A DNA stretch of 64,000 nt from Camillea tinctor (Eukaryota; Ascomycota; Sordariomycetes; Xylariales; Xylariaceae): positions 60,478 through 124,477 of the forward strand of contig MU394147.1 in assembly GCA_022578605.1 (NCBI GenBank), in the 5' to 3' direction. Below the pieces are notes generated by a model. The model had not been told where the DNA came from, made no database searches, and was given only the letters and a program-made list of their open reading frames with translations. Of the stretch, positions 1-11,259 are shown piece by piece. Both the position numbers and the translations under genes were made by a program. The first letter of the stretch is position 1. Every line of letters begins with the position of its first letter.

Positions 1-3000
1 TGCCGGGCGTCCGGATTCCAACGGCTCCTCCGCCGATGCGGATGCTCGAACGTCGGCAGACGACATCCGGGAGTCCATCGAACCCTCTGCCGCCGATAGT
101 ACCTCTCGTCTCGAGACTCCGATACTCCCGTCCACCCCGGTCATTGAAGACGACCCAGCTCAGCTGGAGAAAGAGAAGGCCAGAAAGACCGCATTGTCGA
201 ATGCCATCCGGCAATTCAATTTCAAGCCTAAAAAGGGCATCAAGCTCTTGATCCAGGCTGGATTCATCCCCAGCGATAGTCCCCAAGATATAGCCAAGTT
301 TTTGCTATCCGACGACCGTCTAGACAAGACACAAATCGGCGAATACCTCGGTGAAGGTGATGCCAAAAACATTGAGATCATGCATGCGTTTGTTGACAGC
401 ATGGATTTCACTAAGCGTCGTTTTGTGGATGCTCTGCGACAATTCCTCCAATCTTTCCGTCTTCCCGGCGAGGCGCAGAAGATCGATCGTTTCATGTTGA
501 AGTTCGCCAATCGTTATGTTATGGGGAATCCCAATGCCTTTGCCAATGCAGATACGGCCTATGTCCTTGCGTACTCCGTCATCTTGTTAAACACTGACCT
601 GCACAGTTCAAAAATTGCTAGGCGCATGAGCAAGGAGGATTTCATTAAAAACAACCGGGGAATCAATGACAATGCTGACTTGCCGCCGGAATATCTCATT
701 GGTATCTATGACGAGATTGCTAACAACGAGATCGTGCTCAAGAGCGAGCGAGATGCTGCGGCTGCCGCGGGTATGTTACAAGCTCAGTCGACAGGTTTTG
801 CTGCTGGGCTCGGCCAAGCTCTTTCCAACGTGGGTAGGGATTTGCAGCGGGAAGCGTATGTTCAGCAGTCAGAAGAGATCTCTTTGCGATCAGAACAACT
901 CTTTAAGAATTTGTTCAAGAACCAGAGAAAGAATGCAGCAAGGGCTGGTATCAAATATATCCCCGCGACATCCTTCAGGCACGTAGGTCCCATGTTTGAT
1001 GTGACGTGGATGTCATTCTTCTCGGCCTTATCCAGTCAGATGCAGAAAGCTCAGAACCTAGAAGTCAACAAGCTATGTCTAGAAGGCATGAAGCAAGCCA
1101 CCAAAGTCGCATGTCTGTTTGATCTGGCCACGCCGCGTGAAGCGTTCATGTCATCTCTAAAAAATATGGCGAATTTGAACAACCCTCAAGAGATCCTCTC
1201 GAAAAACGTTGAGGCTCTCCGGGTCATTCTAGAACTCGGTCAGACCGAGGGCAACTATCTGAAAGACTCATGGAAGGATATACTGTTGTGTATCAGCCAG
1301 CTAGATCGTTTGCAGTTGATCACTGGTGGTGTTGACGAGGGCGCCATCCCTGATGTGTCAAAGGCGCGCTTCATGCCGCCGGAACGAATGGGCACAAACG
1401 ATTCGCGAAGATCCACAGCATCAACGCGGCGGCGAAACCGCTCTAATCCTGGGTCTAGGGGCTTCTCTACAGAGATCGCACTGGAGAGCAGGTCTGATGA
1501 AGTTATCAAGAGCATCGATCGTATTTTCAGTAATACGGCACTTCTGAATGGAGAAGCTATTGTCCACTTTGCAAAGGCTCTCACCGAAGTGAGTTGGGAT
1601 GAGATCAAGGTGTCGGGCTCCAATGAGTCTCCACGTACATACAGTCTCCAGAAAATCGTCGAAATCAGTTACTACAACATGACTCGAGTACGTTTCGAAT
1701 GGACAAACATTTGGGCTGTTCTTGGTGAGCATTTCAATAAAGTCGGATGCCATATCAATACCGCTATCGTATACTTCGCGCTAGATTCACTGCGGCAATT
1801 ATCCATGCGCTTTATGGAAATCGAAGAACTTCCTGGTTTCAAATTCCAGAAGGACTTCCTGAAGCCCTTTGAGCATGTCATGGCGAATTCGAACAACTTG
1901 ACAGTCAAGGACATGGCCTTGAGGTGTCTAGTGCAGATGATCCAAGCTCGAGGTGAGAATATCAGGTCAGGATGGCGCACCATGTTTGGAGTTTTCACCG
2001 TTGCAGCTCGGGACCCGAACGAAACCATCGTAAATTTAGCGTACGAGAATGTCACTGTAGTTTACAAAACACGTTTCGGCATTGTCATTTCCCAGGGAGC
2101 ATTTACAGATTTGATTGTCTGTCTCACTGAATTCTCGAAGAATATTAGGTTCCAGAAGAAAAGCTTGCAAGCGATGGAAACACTAAAGTCAATAATACCC
2201 CGGATGCTCAAGACTCCAGAATGCCCCTTAGCACCCAACGGCAAAGCATCAAGCGGCCAGGAAACGTTTCCGAGGCAACAGGGTGGAACGTCCGTTGAAG
2301 AGGGATTTTGGTTCCCGATTCTGTTTGCTTTCCATGATGTTTTGATGACTGGAGAGGATCTTGAGGTACGATCTAATGCCTTGAACTATTTCTTCGAGGC
2401 GCTTCTTCGGTATGGCGGTGACTTTCCCCCAGACTTCTGGGACATTTTGTGGCGCCAACAATTATACCCGATTTTCATGGTCCTGAGATCAAGACCTGAA
2501 ATGACCAACGCTCTCAACCACGAGGAACTGTCCGTGTGGCTATCAACTACCATGATCCAAGCGCTGCGTAACATGATCGTGCTTTTTACCCACTACTTCG
2601 ATGCGCTTGAATACATGCTAGATCGCTTCCTTGAACTATTAGCGCTTTGTATATGTCAAGAGAATGATACAATAGCAAGGATCGGCAGTAACTGCTTGCA
2701 ACAACTCATCCTCCAGAATGTGACCAAATTTGACGGAGGCCACTGGGCAAAGATCGTTGGTGCTTTCTGCGAGCTGTTCGAGAGAACAACGGCCTACCAA
2801 CTATTCTCAGCTGCCACCATAAATGCCCCAGCTTTATCACCGAATCCTAACGGGCTAGGCTTCGACGTTCCCCTTACACCCAGGACTAGTGACGATGGGA
2901 TGGATGAGAAACCGCCCAAGATCCACACTGCAGAGAAGAACGGAGATGTCCCAGGGTCTGATGCATCTTCAGTTACCACGCCCCAGACTCCTAGTGTCGA

Positions 3001-3850
3001 CGATAGCATACGCACCCCGACAACAGCTACTTCAGCACCACTAGAAGATTACAAGCCTACATCTTCGCTTCAGCAGCAGCCGGTCGTAGTAACGGCCGCT
3101 CGACGGCGCTTCTTCAACCGAATCATCTCCCGGTGCGTCTTACAATTGCTCATGATCGAGACGGTCAGTGAGCTATTCTCCAACGATACTGTCTACTCCC
3201 AGATACCATCGATGGAGTTGTTGCGCCTAATGGCACTTCTCAAGAAGTCGTTCCTCTTTGCCAGGCGGTTCAACGAGGATAAAGACCTGCGGATGAGGCT
3301 ATGGCGCGAGGGCTTCATGAAGCAGCCGCCAAACCTGCTGAAGCAGGAAAGCGGTTCCGCTGCGACTTACATACAGATCTTGTTCCGGATGTACGGAGAC
3401 ACATCGCCGTCGCGAGCCGAGAGCCGGCCCGAGGTAGAGAAGGCGCTCGTGCCCCTATGCAAGGATGTCATTAAAGGCTACCTCGCACTCGAGGAAGACT
3501 CACAGCAGCGCAACATCGTGGCCTGGAGGCCCGTTGTGGTCGACGTGCTCGAGGGCTATGCCACGTGGCCGGAGTTCGAGTTCAGTAAGCACGTCAAGGC
3601 GTTCTACCCTCTCATCGTCGAACTACTCGGCAAGGAGCTCAGTCCCGATCTACGAGGTGCGCTGCTGGCGGCATTGAGAAGAGTTGGCGAGGTAGGCCTT
3701 GGCATCCAGGGCATGGCGTCAGGTGGGGGAAGAAGGGAGAGTATCGTGAGTGTGGCGCCGGCAGAGGCAGCGACCACGACAACAGATCTGGATGGTGGTG
3801 AGGAAGAGGGTGAGGTTGGTACGCGATCTATGAGGGGGGGTGATCGCTAA
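1..3850 (+). CDS. SEC7: Sec7-type Arf guanine-nucleotide exchange factor (5' end outside window)
   Basis: A single open frame runs from base 2 to a TAA at 3848-3850, with no intron in about 1,283 visible codons. No start codon is needed inside the window, because the frame is open to the left edge. After a Ser/Asp-rich linker, the Sec7 catalytic domain begins around base 180. It carries the catalytic-glutamate loop FRLPGEAQKIDR and the signature NTDLH. Long helical repeats follow, as in the HDS domains of Golgi Sec7/BIG proteins, then a phospho-type Ser/Thr/Pro linker (about 2830-3060) and a final helical domain. Family role: GDP-to-GTP exchange on Arf1 at the trans-Golgi for vesicle budding. 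The N-terminal DCB/HUS part must lie off the left edge. The order of Sec7 domain followed by long HDS-like repeats favours Sec7p/BIG over the GBF/Gea type. Identity is secure; the exact subfamily is inferred. Confidence 0.93.
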   Translation, partial: AGRPDSNGSSADADARTSADDIRESIEPSAADSTSRLETPILPSTPVIEDDPAQLEKEKARKTALSNAIRQFNFKPKKGIKLLIQAGFIPSDSPQDIAKFLLSDDRLDKTQIGEYLGEGDAKNIEIMHAFVDSMDFTKRRFVDALRQFLQSFRLPGEAQKIDRFMLKFANRYVMGNPNAFANADTAYVLAYSVILLNTDLHSSKIARRMSKEDFIKNNRGINDNADLPPEYLIGIYDEIANNEIVLKSERDAAAAAGMLQAQSTGFAAGLGQALSNVGRDLQREAYVQQSEEISLRSEQLFKNLFKNQRKNAARAGIKYIPATSFRHVGPMFDVTWMSFFSALSSQMQKAQNLEVNKLCLEGMKQATKVACLFDLATPREAFMSSLKNMANLNNPQEILSKNVEALRVILELGQTEGNYLKDSWKDILLCISQLDRLQLITGGVDEGAIPDVSKARFMPPERMGTNDSRRSTASTRRRNRSNPGSRGFSTEIALESRSDEVIKSIDRIFSNTALLNGEAIVHFAKALTEVSWDEIKVSGSNESPRTYSLQKIVEISYYNMTRVRFEWTNIWAVLGEHFNKVGCHINTAIVYFALDSLRQLSMRFMEIEELPGFKFQKDFLKPFEHVMANSNNLTVKDMALRCLVQMIQARGENIRSGWRTMFGVFTVAARDPNETIVNLAYENVTVVYKTRFGIVISQGAFTDLIVCLTEFSKNIRFQKKSLQAMETLKSIIPRMLKTPECPLAPNGKASSGQETFPRQQGGTSVEEGFWFPILFAFHDVLMTGEDLEVRSNALNYFFEALLRYGGDFPPDFWDILWRQQLYPIFMVLRSRPEMTNALNHEELSVWLSTTMIQALRNMIVLFTHYFDALEYMLDRFLELLALCICQENDTIARIGSNCLQQLILQNVTKFDGGHWAKIVGAFCELFERTTAYQLFSAATINAPALSPNPNGLGFDVPLTPRTSDDGMDEKPPKIHTAEKNGDVPGSDASSVTTPQTPSVDDSIRTPTTATSAPLEDYKPTSSLQQQPVVVTAARRRFFNRIISRCVLQLLMIETVSELFSNDTVYSQIPSMELLRLMALLKKSFLFARRFNEDKDLRMRLWREGFMKQPPNLLKQESGSAATYIQILFRMYGDTSPSRAESRPEVEKALVPLCKDVIKGYLALEEDSQQRNIVAWRPVVVDVLEGYATWPEFEFSKHVKAFYPLIVELLGKELSPDLRGALLAALRRVGEVGLGIQGMASGGGRRESIVSVAPAEAATTTTDLDGGEEEGEVGTRSMRGGDR

Positions 3851-6800
3851 AACAAGGTGAAAAGGGGACAAAGGAAGGGAGAGGAAGTGATGACAAGTAC
3901 GAGATATTCGCAATGATATCTTTCTTTTTTGGGTATACGTGGTAGACGGATTTTCATTTTGACGGCGGTGGACTGGAATGAGTTGTGCTATCCGTGTATA
4001 TGATATAAGCATTACCTATTATTATTACTTATTTCATCTGTTGGTTTGTTGGTCCTAGATTTTCTCTTTGTACTTTTATATTTTATTTTTGAGGTTTGGG
4101 AGTTGAGAAGTCTAGTACCTACGTGTTACTCACTTTTACCTTTTAAAATCATTTTCCTTTTCTCTTTTCCATCGTGCGGCTTGAGATAGGGATATAGGAG
4201 ATTTCGCTTGAGTGTTTCCCCCCCAATAGTTGAAAGAGTTCACTTCTTCGCAGAAGGCATCAATAATGTACTATTATAAGCATTACTAGTTAGTCCCCCA
4301 GTAACTCATTTCTATAATAGCTACTTGAAATAGGAAAGTATAGGGACGGGAGAAGGCAAGGAGGGAGTAAGGAGGGAGTGAAGGGAATAAAAGAGGATTA
4401 GTGAGAAGGGATGAATAATATAAAGTTTTGGTTTTTATTTTAGCATCATGTTACTCATAGTTTCTCTCTTTTGAAGTCGCTGAGATGGCGGAAGGGCTAT
4501 GCGTGTTTCGATTATGTGATCCGAGGTAGTGGGTAGTGCAGGGACTAAGTCTGTAGCCTATATATGTCCTTTTACGAGGAAAAGGATAGGACATGGATGG
4601 TCTTGTATTAGGTTAGTATTTCTTAACTCTGAATTATTGATATATACTCGAAATAATCAGTCTGTTCTTCATCCACCTTTTTGGCCCTCATCTCAGATAT
4701 ATATAGGCCATCCCTTCAGCTTTGCCCAGGTAGATAAGCGACTAAATTATCGTTGCCGGCCAATAAACATGGCTGAACAGCTCGTTAGGTGGTATCCAAC
4801 ACACCCAGTTCTACCTATGGAACGGGTGAACTCTCATCCGATCACTGTCTTTCTTTACTCCCTGTGGTGAGTGATTATTTCCCGGGTTTCTAAAGGTAAA
4901 TGATGTTGGGTTAAAAGAAATAGGACGAGTGCTTTTCTGACAGTATCAACTCTAATTAGACGTCCTGGCATATGCTCTGACATGACATGGCGTGCCGGAA
5001 CAAGTTAGAATACTAGAAACTAAGTTCGTGCCTACCTAGGGACATGTGGGCATGATAGTTAGGACCGTATGTATGCAGAATGTAACTATGTAACGGAGGA
5101 AACAGGATATGTAAGATAAATTTATATTATTCCATTTTTAACTTTCCCTTACTTCTTACTTTATCTACATAAGAAGGTGTGTTTATGCAAGTGTAAAATT
5201 ACCAAGTACCTGACCTTTTCCCACCCATCTCAACGGACGACAGGTATTATTCTACTCTAGGTGAATGTAGAATAAAACATAGGCTGGTAATTATAGTAGT
5301 GCTTCACTATTCAGAGGATAATGTATAGAAACTGGATACTAGGAATATGAGGGAGGGCAATGTCCATGTTTTTTATATTGATGTCTTTTAGATATTTCTC
5401 CTATTACATCAAGTGGCTCGCTAGATGGAAACAAAGGTGTCCATATTGACATCGTTTCTAATTCTTGTCCCTGCAGTAAACCTATGTTCACGGTGTGGTG
5501 AGTTTATCATATCGTAACGAACTGTTAGCAGGGTTTCTCAAGTACTATCACTGGTCGAATGATTAACAACGGCACTTTAGGAATATTCATCCGTTCTTCT
5601 AGCCTTGTAATAAAGAGGTGGCTTGCATAGAATATCGCCATGTAATCTCGAGGGCTGTGTAGGGCTGTCGTCCCAAACCAGGGGCCCTAGCCTCGCAGCT
5701 ATAATATGTGTATCGTCATTTGCATGTAGGTTATGTGAATTCCCCGAGCTAGGGATATACCTATGCAGTCAAATATTTCACCGATTCAAGCATGCCTTTT
5801 ATGTGATCTGCTACATCTTTAAATTGGATATGTTCCACAGTGCTCTGATCATAAGTACTGTCCTTTATCGTAACTAGCTCTCTCTAATGAGAAAGGGGGA
5901 GAATTGTTCCTGGATAATAATAGAAACCATAGACGTGCTACATGTCTTTAAGTATGTTATACATATCAAGTTAGCTGCGACTCATTCTTCGGCGTTTTTC
6001 TTTTTATAGACAGTGTCCTAATACAAATTTAGAAGGACATGAAATCATTAAAAGGTTGTTACAATACGACCTATGACCATATTCCCATACCGAGCACTCC
6101 TTACATTAGGTTCAGCCTATATTCCTAGGTATCTGATCCACAATATCTTACCAGATAACTTTACTATGTATCGAACTCTGGATAACTTTACATGTCGTGA
6201 CCCGTAGTATAGACAATTCACCCGACAAGTAATAGTATGATTTGCCTAATTTCAGCGACCGATCTCTTTGTATATATATATGTAGATTACTGGAACCACC
6301 GTCTAGGTTGCACTTCTACTTAAGTTTAGATTTCAAGCTAAGATACCAAGCTTTCTCCATGCATGTAGGGTCGGCGACACGCTACTCCTACAGTAGTGGT
6401 AAGTGCTAGAAGGGTGTATTTTATCTTCACACCATTTTCTACAGCTTGTGGACTGTCTTTCCCCGTTTGGTTTACCTCTTCTCCTTTTTGGTCTTCATTA
6501 TTTAGATTAGAGGTTGTGTGACTGTTGGTTTTAATATCACTCTGTGTCCCATGGAGTCCTATCAGGCCTTTATAAATATGCTCTGCTGCCATAATAAGAT
6601 TCCTAGATCAGATCGATCTGAGTTAGTTACTATTTTTATGTACACCATGACATTCCAAATAGAAATGGATTGTAAATTAAGCTTAAGTAGCCTGTTTATA
6701 TGTTTCATATGTAATGTAGCTGATGGGTTATACAATGACAACATTGGTTATAGCTGGTGAAAGCTATCCTTGTATCCTAGCCAAAGCGATGCATACATGA

Positions 6801-9800
6801 CTATGTCTATGGATTTGAGCAAAAAAAACAGGACGGCAACCAATGCAAAAATGTCCTTAACTGGATCTACTTATCATTAGCTCCTTTTTTTCTGAGGGAG
6901 TTGGGGGGGAGGTCCTTAGAAAAGCCCCCCCCCCTAGGCCTATGACCTCGTATTTCCTCCCTCATATCTCAATAGGTAGGATAAACAGGGAGACGTTGTC
7001 GATTATGACATAGAGATCGTAGGGTTACATATGCATTATGATTCGCGTCAAGCCCCACGAGGCTTGCTCTCACGTGGGTTTATACCGTTATTTAGACTCA
7101 GCCAAGGCGTTTTCATGGACACCCCCCTATTTCACCCGTAGCTCAAGCCGTAGGACAGAGCCTCAATAATTCATATTGAACTATGCTGGACAGGTTAATT
7201 CACCCGCCTAGTCTTAGTTATGACTAGGGATAAAGATACTCTCTTACGTGGTCTTTATCATGGGGCTTCCTACGTGTACAAACCGATGGGTGAAGATTCA
7301 GCTCATAAGGCTGAACCGGGAACTTCTGCCTATGGTGCGAGGGGCGTGATCAATATTAATGGGTGCCTGTGGAGCAGTGGTGGTAGTAGTCATGAAAACT
7401 ATATCATGTAGAATTCTTTTCCCTAAACGGAAATTGGGAGCGGTTACATCCACAGGCGGTCGGGACTATCTTCCGCATGGGACTTTCTAAGAGAATGTAA
7501 GGGGTATGACAGCTATCTACTATGCAGTGTACGGGTGCGGTCTTAGTAGGTTCCCTTGTCCATGAAGCTGGTTTCTAATGCTGAGTCAACATGATTGACG
7601 CCCTCAAGGAAGCACTTGCTTATGAACTCGCGGCAATGTCAAATGCCAAAATGGAATTTTACGGCATGATAATACGGGCAGCAGTATCGATCAAGCCTTA
7701 GAATTATCTGGTAAAATGGCGGCAAAGGGTTGATAGTCAGAACTGCATGTCAGATGAAAGTGGGCTCCGTGGATGTAGCCATGAGATCAACGCTGCTGTC
7801 AGCCCGCGGGAATCAGTACACGCCCCTGGTGCTTTTCATGTCCAGTTCTCCAAAAAGAGAGAAAAAAAGCAATCTACCTAACTAGCTCCCCAAAAACACA
7901 AGCTCGTAAAAGCGCATGAATATTATCCTACTTAATGATGTGTTGTCGTTTGGTTCACCCATCAAAATGAAAGAGGGAAGCGAGATCGAGGTCTATGAAC
8001 TGCCAATGCTGTGCCACACGCGAGCGTGTGGCATCCTTTCCAAGCATGTTCTTCTGACAACATGTGAATGAGAATGTGAACTCGAAATAGCAAATAGGTA
8101 CTACGAGCTCTCCCATAGTTATCCCAATCAAACATCAACTGGGGTGAGGGGCCGTCCTCTCTGGCGTCTTACGTCGTTCTCCATAACCCTAGCTCGACAT
8201 GAGATATGAACTCGTCTAGATAACGAACCCTACGTAATCACTGTACCTAGATATGGTCAACTTCGTATACTGGTTACAAGTATAGAGGGGAAATACTATT
8301 GGTTGACCGATTTCCTCTTTTGGGTGTATGCTGCGATGAGGCTCTTATTGGTTAATGTGTTCCCTACATGTTCCTTCACTCTTATGGAATTCCTTCACTA
8401 CATAACTGATGGGCTTATTAGGTTCTTCTCCCTTTTAGATTCTCATGCTTAAACGGGATAAATCGGGTTTCGATGTTCAAAATCTAGGTGTGAAATTTAC
8501 GATCCTCTCTTTCAGGAAGACTACAGGCTAACATTACTTTTAGTACTCCTACCTAGTGCATACATAGTATTTAGAACCCTGTATGCCATTTAAATATATG
8601 TAGGTATGCTAGTAGATAAAATGATGGTATGAAGGACAGGTAATAACTATGTAGCATTGCTTCTATGAATGACATGTGTACTTAGGTGTGTAGTGTCGAT
8701 ACTTCCAATCCCTGTGCAACTCGAATACTGACCAACCGGAATTCTAGAAAAAAAAAGAAGTGAAGGAAAAGGGGGGAGGGGGGCCTTAGTAGGTGATGCC
8801 AATTCGCCTACCCCTATCGCTGTAGGAAAATCCCATTGAGCTGAACGGGTGGTTTCTTTTCAGCTACACGCACAGCCACAGGCACAGTAAACAATCAGAT
8901 AAATCAACGATGGGGTTTTCAAGCTTTCTTCCCTTTCTCTTTTCAATTTAAACCCTCTTGAGCCGCAGAAACCCTGAATCGGAACGCCCCGATTTGGGAT
9001 TTTCGGTGCGCTGAAATACTTACCCCTTTTTTTGTTATCTGTTAAGCGACCTCGTCGCCAGTTCAGAGGCTGCTATTCCCGAGCCAATGATAGAAATGCT
9101 TCATAATTGGTGTCATCTGCTTGCAGTGTACATATAAACAATCACATAGGGTTCTGACGTGAGCTACGAGGTCCTTTGCAGCCATAAAACATTGTTAAGG
9201 AAGAGGTTCTCAAAGTGGAGGTTGAGAGACCCAAACCATAGAATCTTGAGCTTGTTTCCACTCACGTCCATGTCAGTCAGATTGCATCCCTAGTCTAACT
9301 TGGCTTACTTAGGCTCTGGCCACTGAACTTATTAATTTCAGAGGCAGCACTAGGATAAGAGTATAATGGTGCCTTGTACTGTATAGCTTAAGCCTTGTCA
9401 CGCATTTCTTCCCTGCTCTTGTCATATAATGAGCAGATGAGGGGAGCAAGAGAGGGAAAGAGGCGGCGAGCTATGAGATATTCAAACAGCGCGATCTATT
9501 TCCTTGGCTCTTTCTTCCACGTTTTAGCAGATTAGTCGGAAGCCATACGATGCGACGTTGTCTCATTGAGAGACAGGGAGTTAGCTCAGCCTGCATACTG
9601 GCCCGGCAAACCATGCCGGTTTCGACTGCCTGTTTACATGCCAAATAAAGGCAACTTGCCTTTCTATAGAAGTGTCGATGGCAATAGTAGGACGAGTATT
9701 TTGACACCAGAATCTACGTGCCAAGCTCGTTCGGAGCTTGTGTTCTCCCCCACCCTTACCCGCGATCATCGTGAATCCCATCGTGGGTACTAACACTATA

Positions 9801-10894
9801 TCAACCCTGGGCTATATGTACTAGAGTCAAAGCTACGCAATATTGCCTTAAGTATAGAGAAGATCGACGAAGAAAATAGGTATATTTGGCGAACCAACTA
9901 GAGTGAGAAAGACGGGGAAAACGAGAGTACATGTAACGTTAGGAATCTATTCATATTTTACTGCTAATATGAAAAGTCATGATGCATGTAGAGCATTAGT
10001 AGACATATAGGTGAGCTCATGATTAAGTCAACTTTATTGATTCCAATCCTTCCCTTTCCCTTGGACATATTAGAACAGGGCTGTGGTAGAGGCTACATGT
10101 GGTAGGGGCTACGTGTGGTGGGTAGGTGTCTTACCCCTGTCGTGTAAGAGACAATAGGGCTTTTGCTACACCAAATTATCATAGTTGCCTGGGTTAGAGG
10201 TAGGGTCCTTTTTATCGGGAGAGTGGTGGGTTTTCCCCACGATGCAGAAATTTATTCCCTTTTCGACAGCAATGTGCGTGGGCCTTCGCCGCATTCAAAT
10301 CCGCCAGCCTGGTAACGTTAATAACATAGATCTGACCCGAGAAAGTAGAAGCTTATATGAAAATAGAAAAGGACGTATACATACGGATGACGTCTCAAAA
10401 GGGTGACAGGGGAGTTGGAGGGGGTGGTAGTAGAGGGACAAGGGAAGAAATCTGACGCACATATCCCATCTCATCCTCCTCACCTACTGGCATATGCATG
10501 TATAAGACTATACATATGTATGAAGTCAAGCCTACCTTACTTAATTTGGATTTGTACCAAGCATATCTAGGCAATCAACCTTGTACCTGTCTTCATCGTA
10601 GACGTGTGTTCAAAGTAGAGCACATGTAACACACTTCCATTTTCTTCCCGCTTCTTCACCGGAGGTTGTGGTTATTTCCAGTGGCGTATTAGCAAAGCCA
10701 CCGAAAAGGAGTGATGATTATGACGACGATTGCCATCTTTGATTTGAGAGAAAGAAAAAAAAATACCTAATCCTGGATCTTGGGACATCCCTCAGGGTAT
10801 CTATCTGCTAAGGGGGTGGGGTGTAAAATATTTGGTATAAGACGTATAGGTAGATGGTGACGATGGTTATAATAGATAACTTCGACGCATCTTT

Positions 10895-10928
<34 letters not shown>

Positions 10929-11259
10929 GCCATCAGAATCTCCAGGCGCACAGCAAAACCTCTATTTATTCCTCGACTCATCAGGCTATCTTGCAGCTTT
11001 GCTTTCTCCCTAGTATCGATCCACTCAACACAGCTTATAAATACCACAGCAGCAACAATAACAACGACGACAACATCTGCTTACCGAATCTCCCTGCTAA
11101 TGTAACTAATTCGGAAATTGATTATTATTGCCCCCAAGTCCGGATGCACATTTCTTAACTACTTCGCATATTCACGTATTCATTTTCTGCCAATATAAAC
11201 CCTACAGAAGCGGGAATATCACTTAAATACTACCCCTTATACGTACCCTACATATCACC
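3851..11259. other. 7.4 kb intergenic stretch with no gene I can support
   Basis: This AT-rich stretch has only short open frames (113 codons or fewer) with no recognisable motif, splice-linked continuation or codon bias. It holds homopolymer and low-complexity runs, for example C/G runs near 6905-6935 and a 28-T run at 10897-10924. I see no terminal repeats, no transposase or reverse-transcriptase motif and no tRNA-like fold. The last few hundred bases must include the promoter of the Zn2Cys6 gene that starts at 11260. A decayed element or a long non-coding transcript cannot be excluded by eye. Confidence 0.6.
10897..10924. repeat. Poly-T homopolymer, 28 nt
   Basis: An uninterrupted run of T lies about 340 nt upstream of the Zn2Cys6 gene start. 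It is either a promoter poly(dA:dT) tract or the tail scar of a retroposed sequence. I see no target-site duplication or retroelement body next to it. Confidence 0.9.

Noticed and set aside
6338..7411. Several 60-84 codon ORFs in the left gene desert
   Set aside because: Overlapping in both strands, no motif, no splice continuation and no codon bias.
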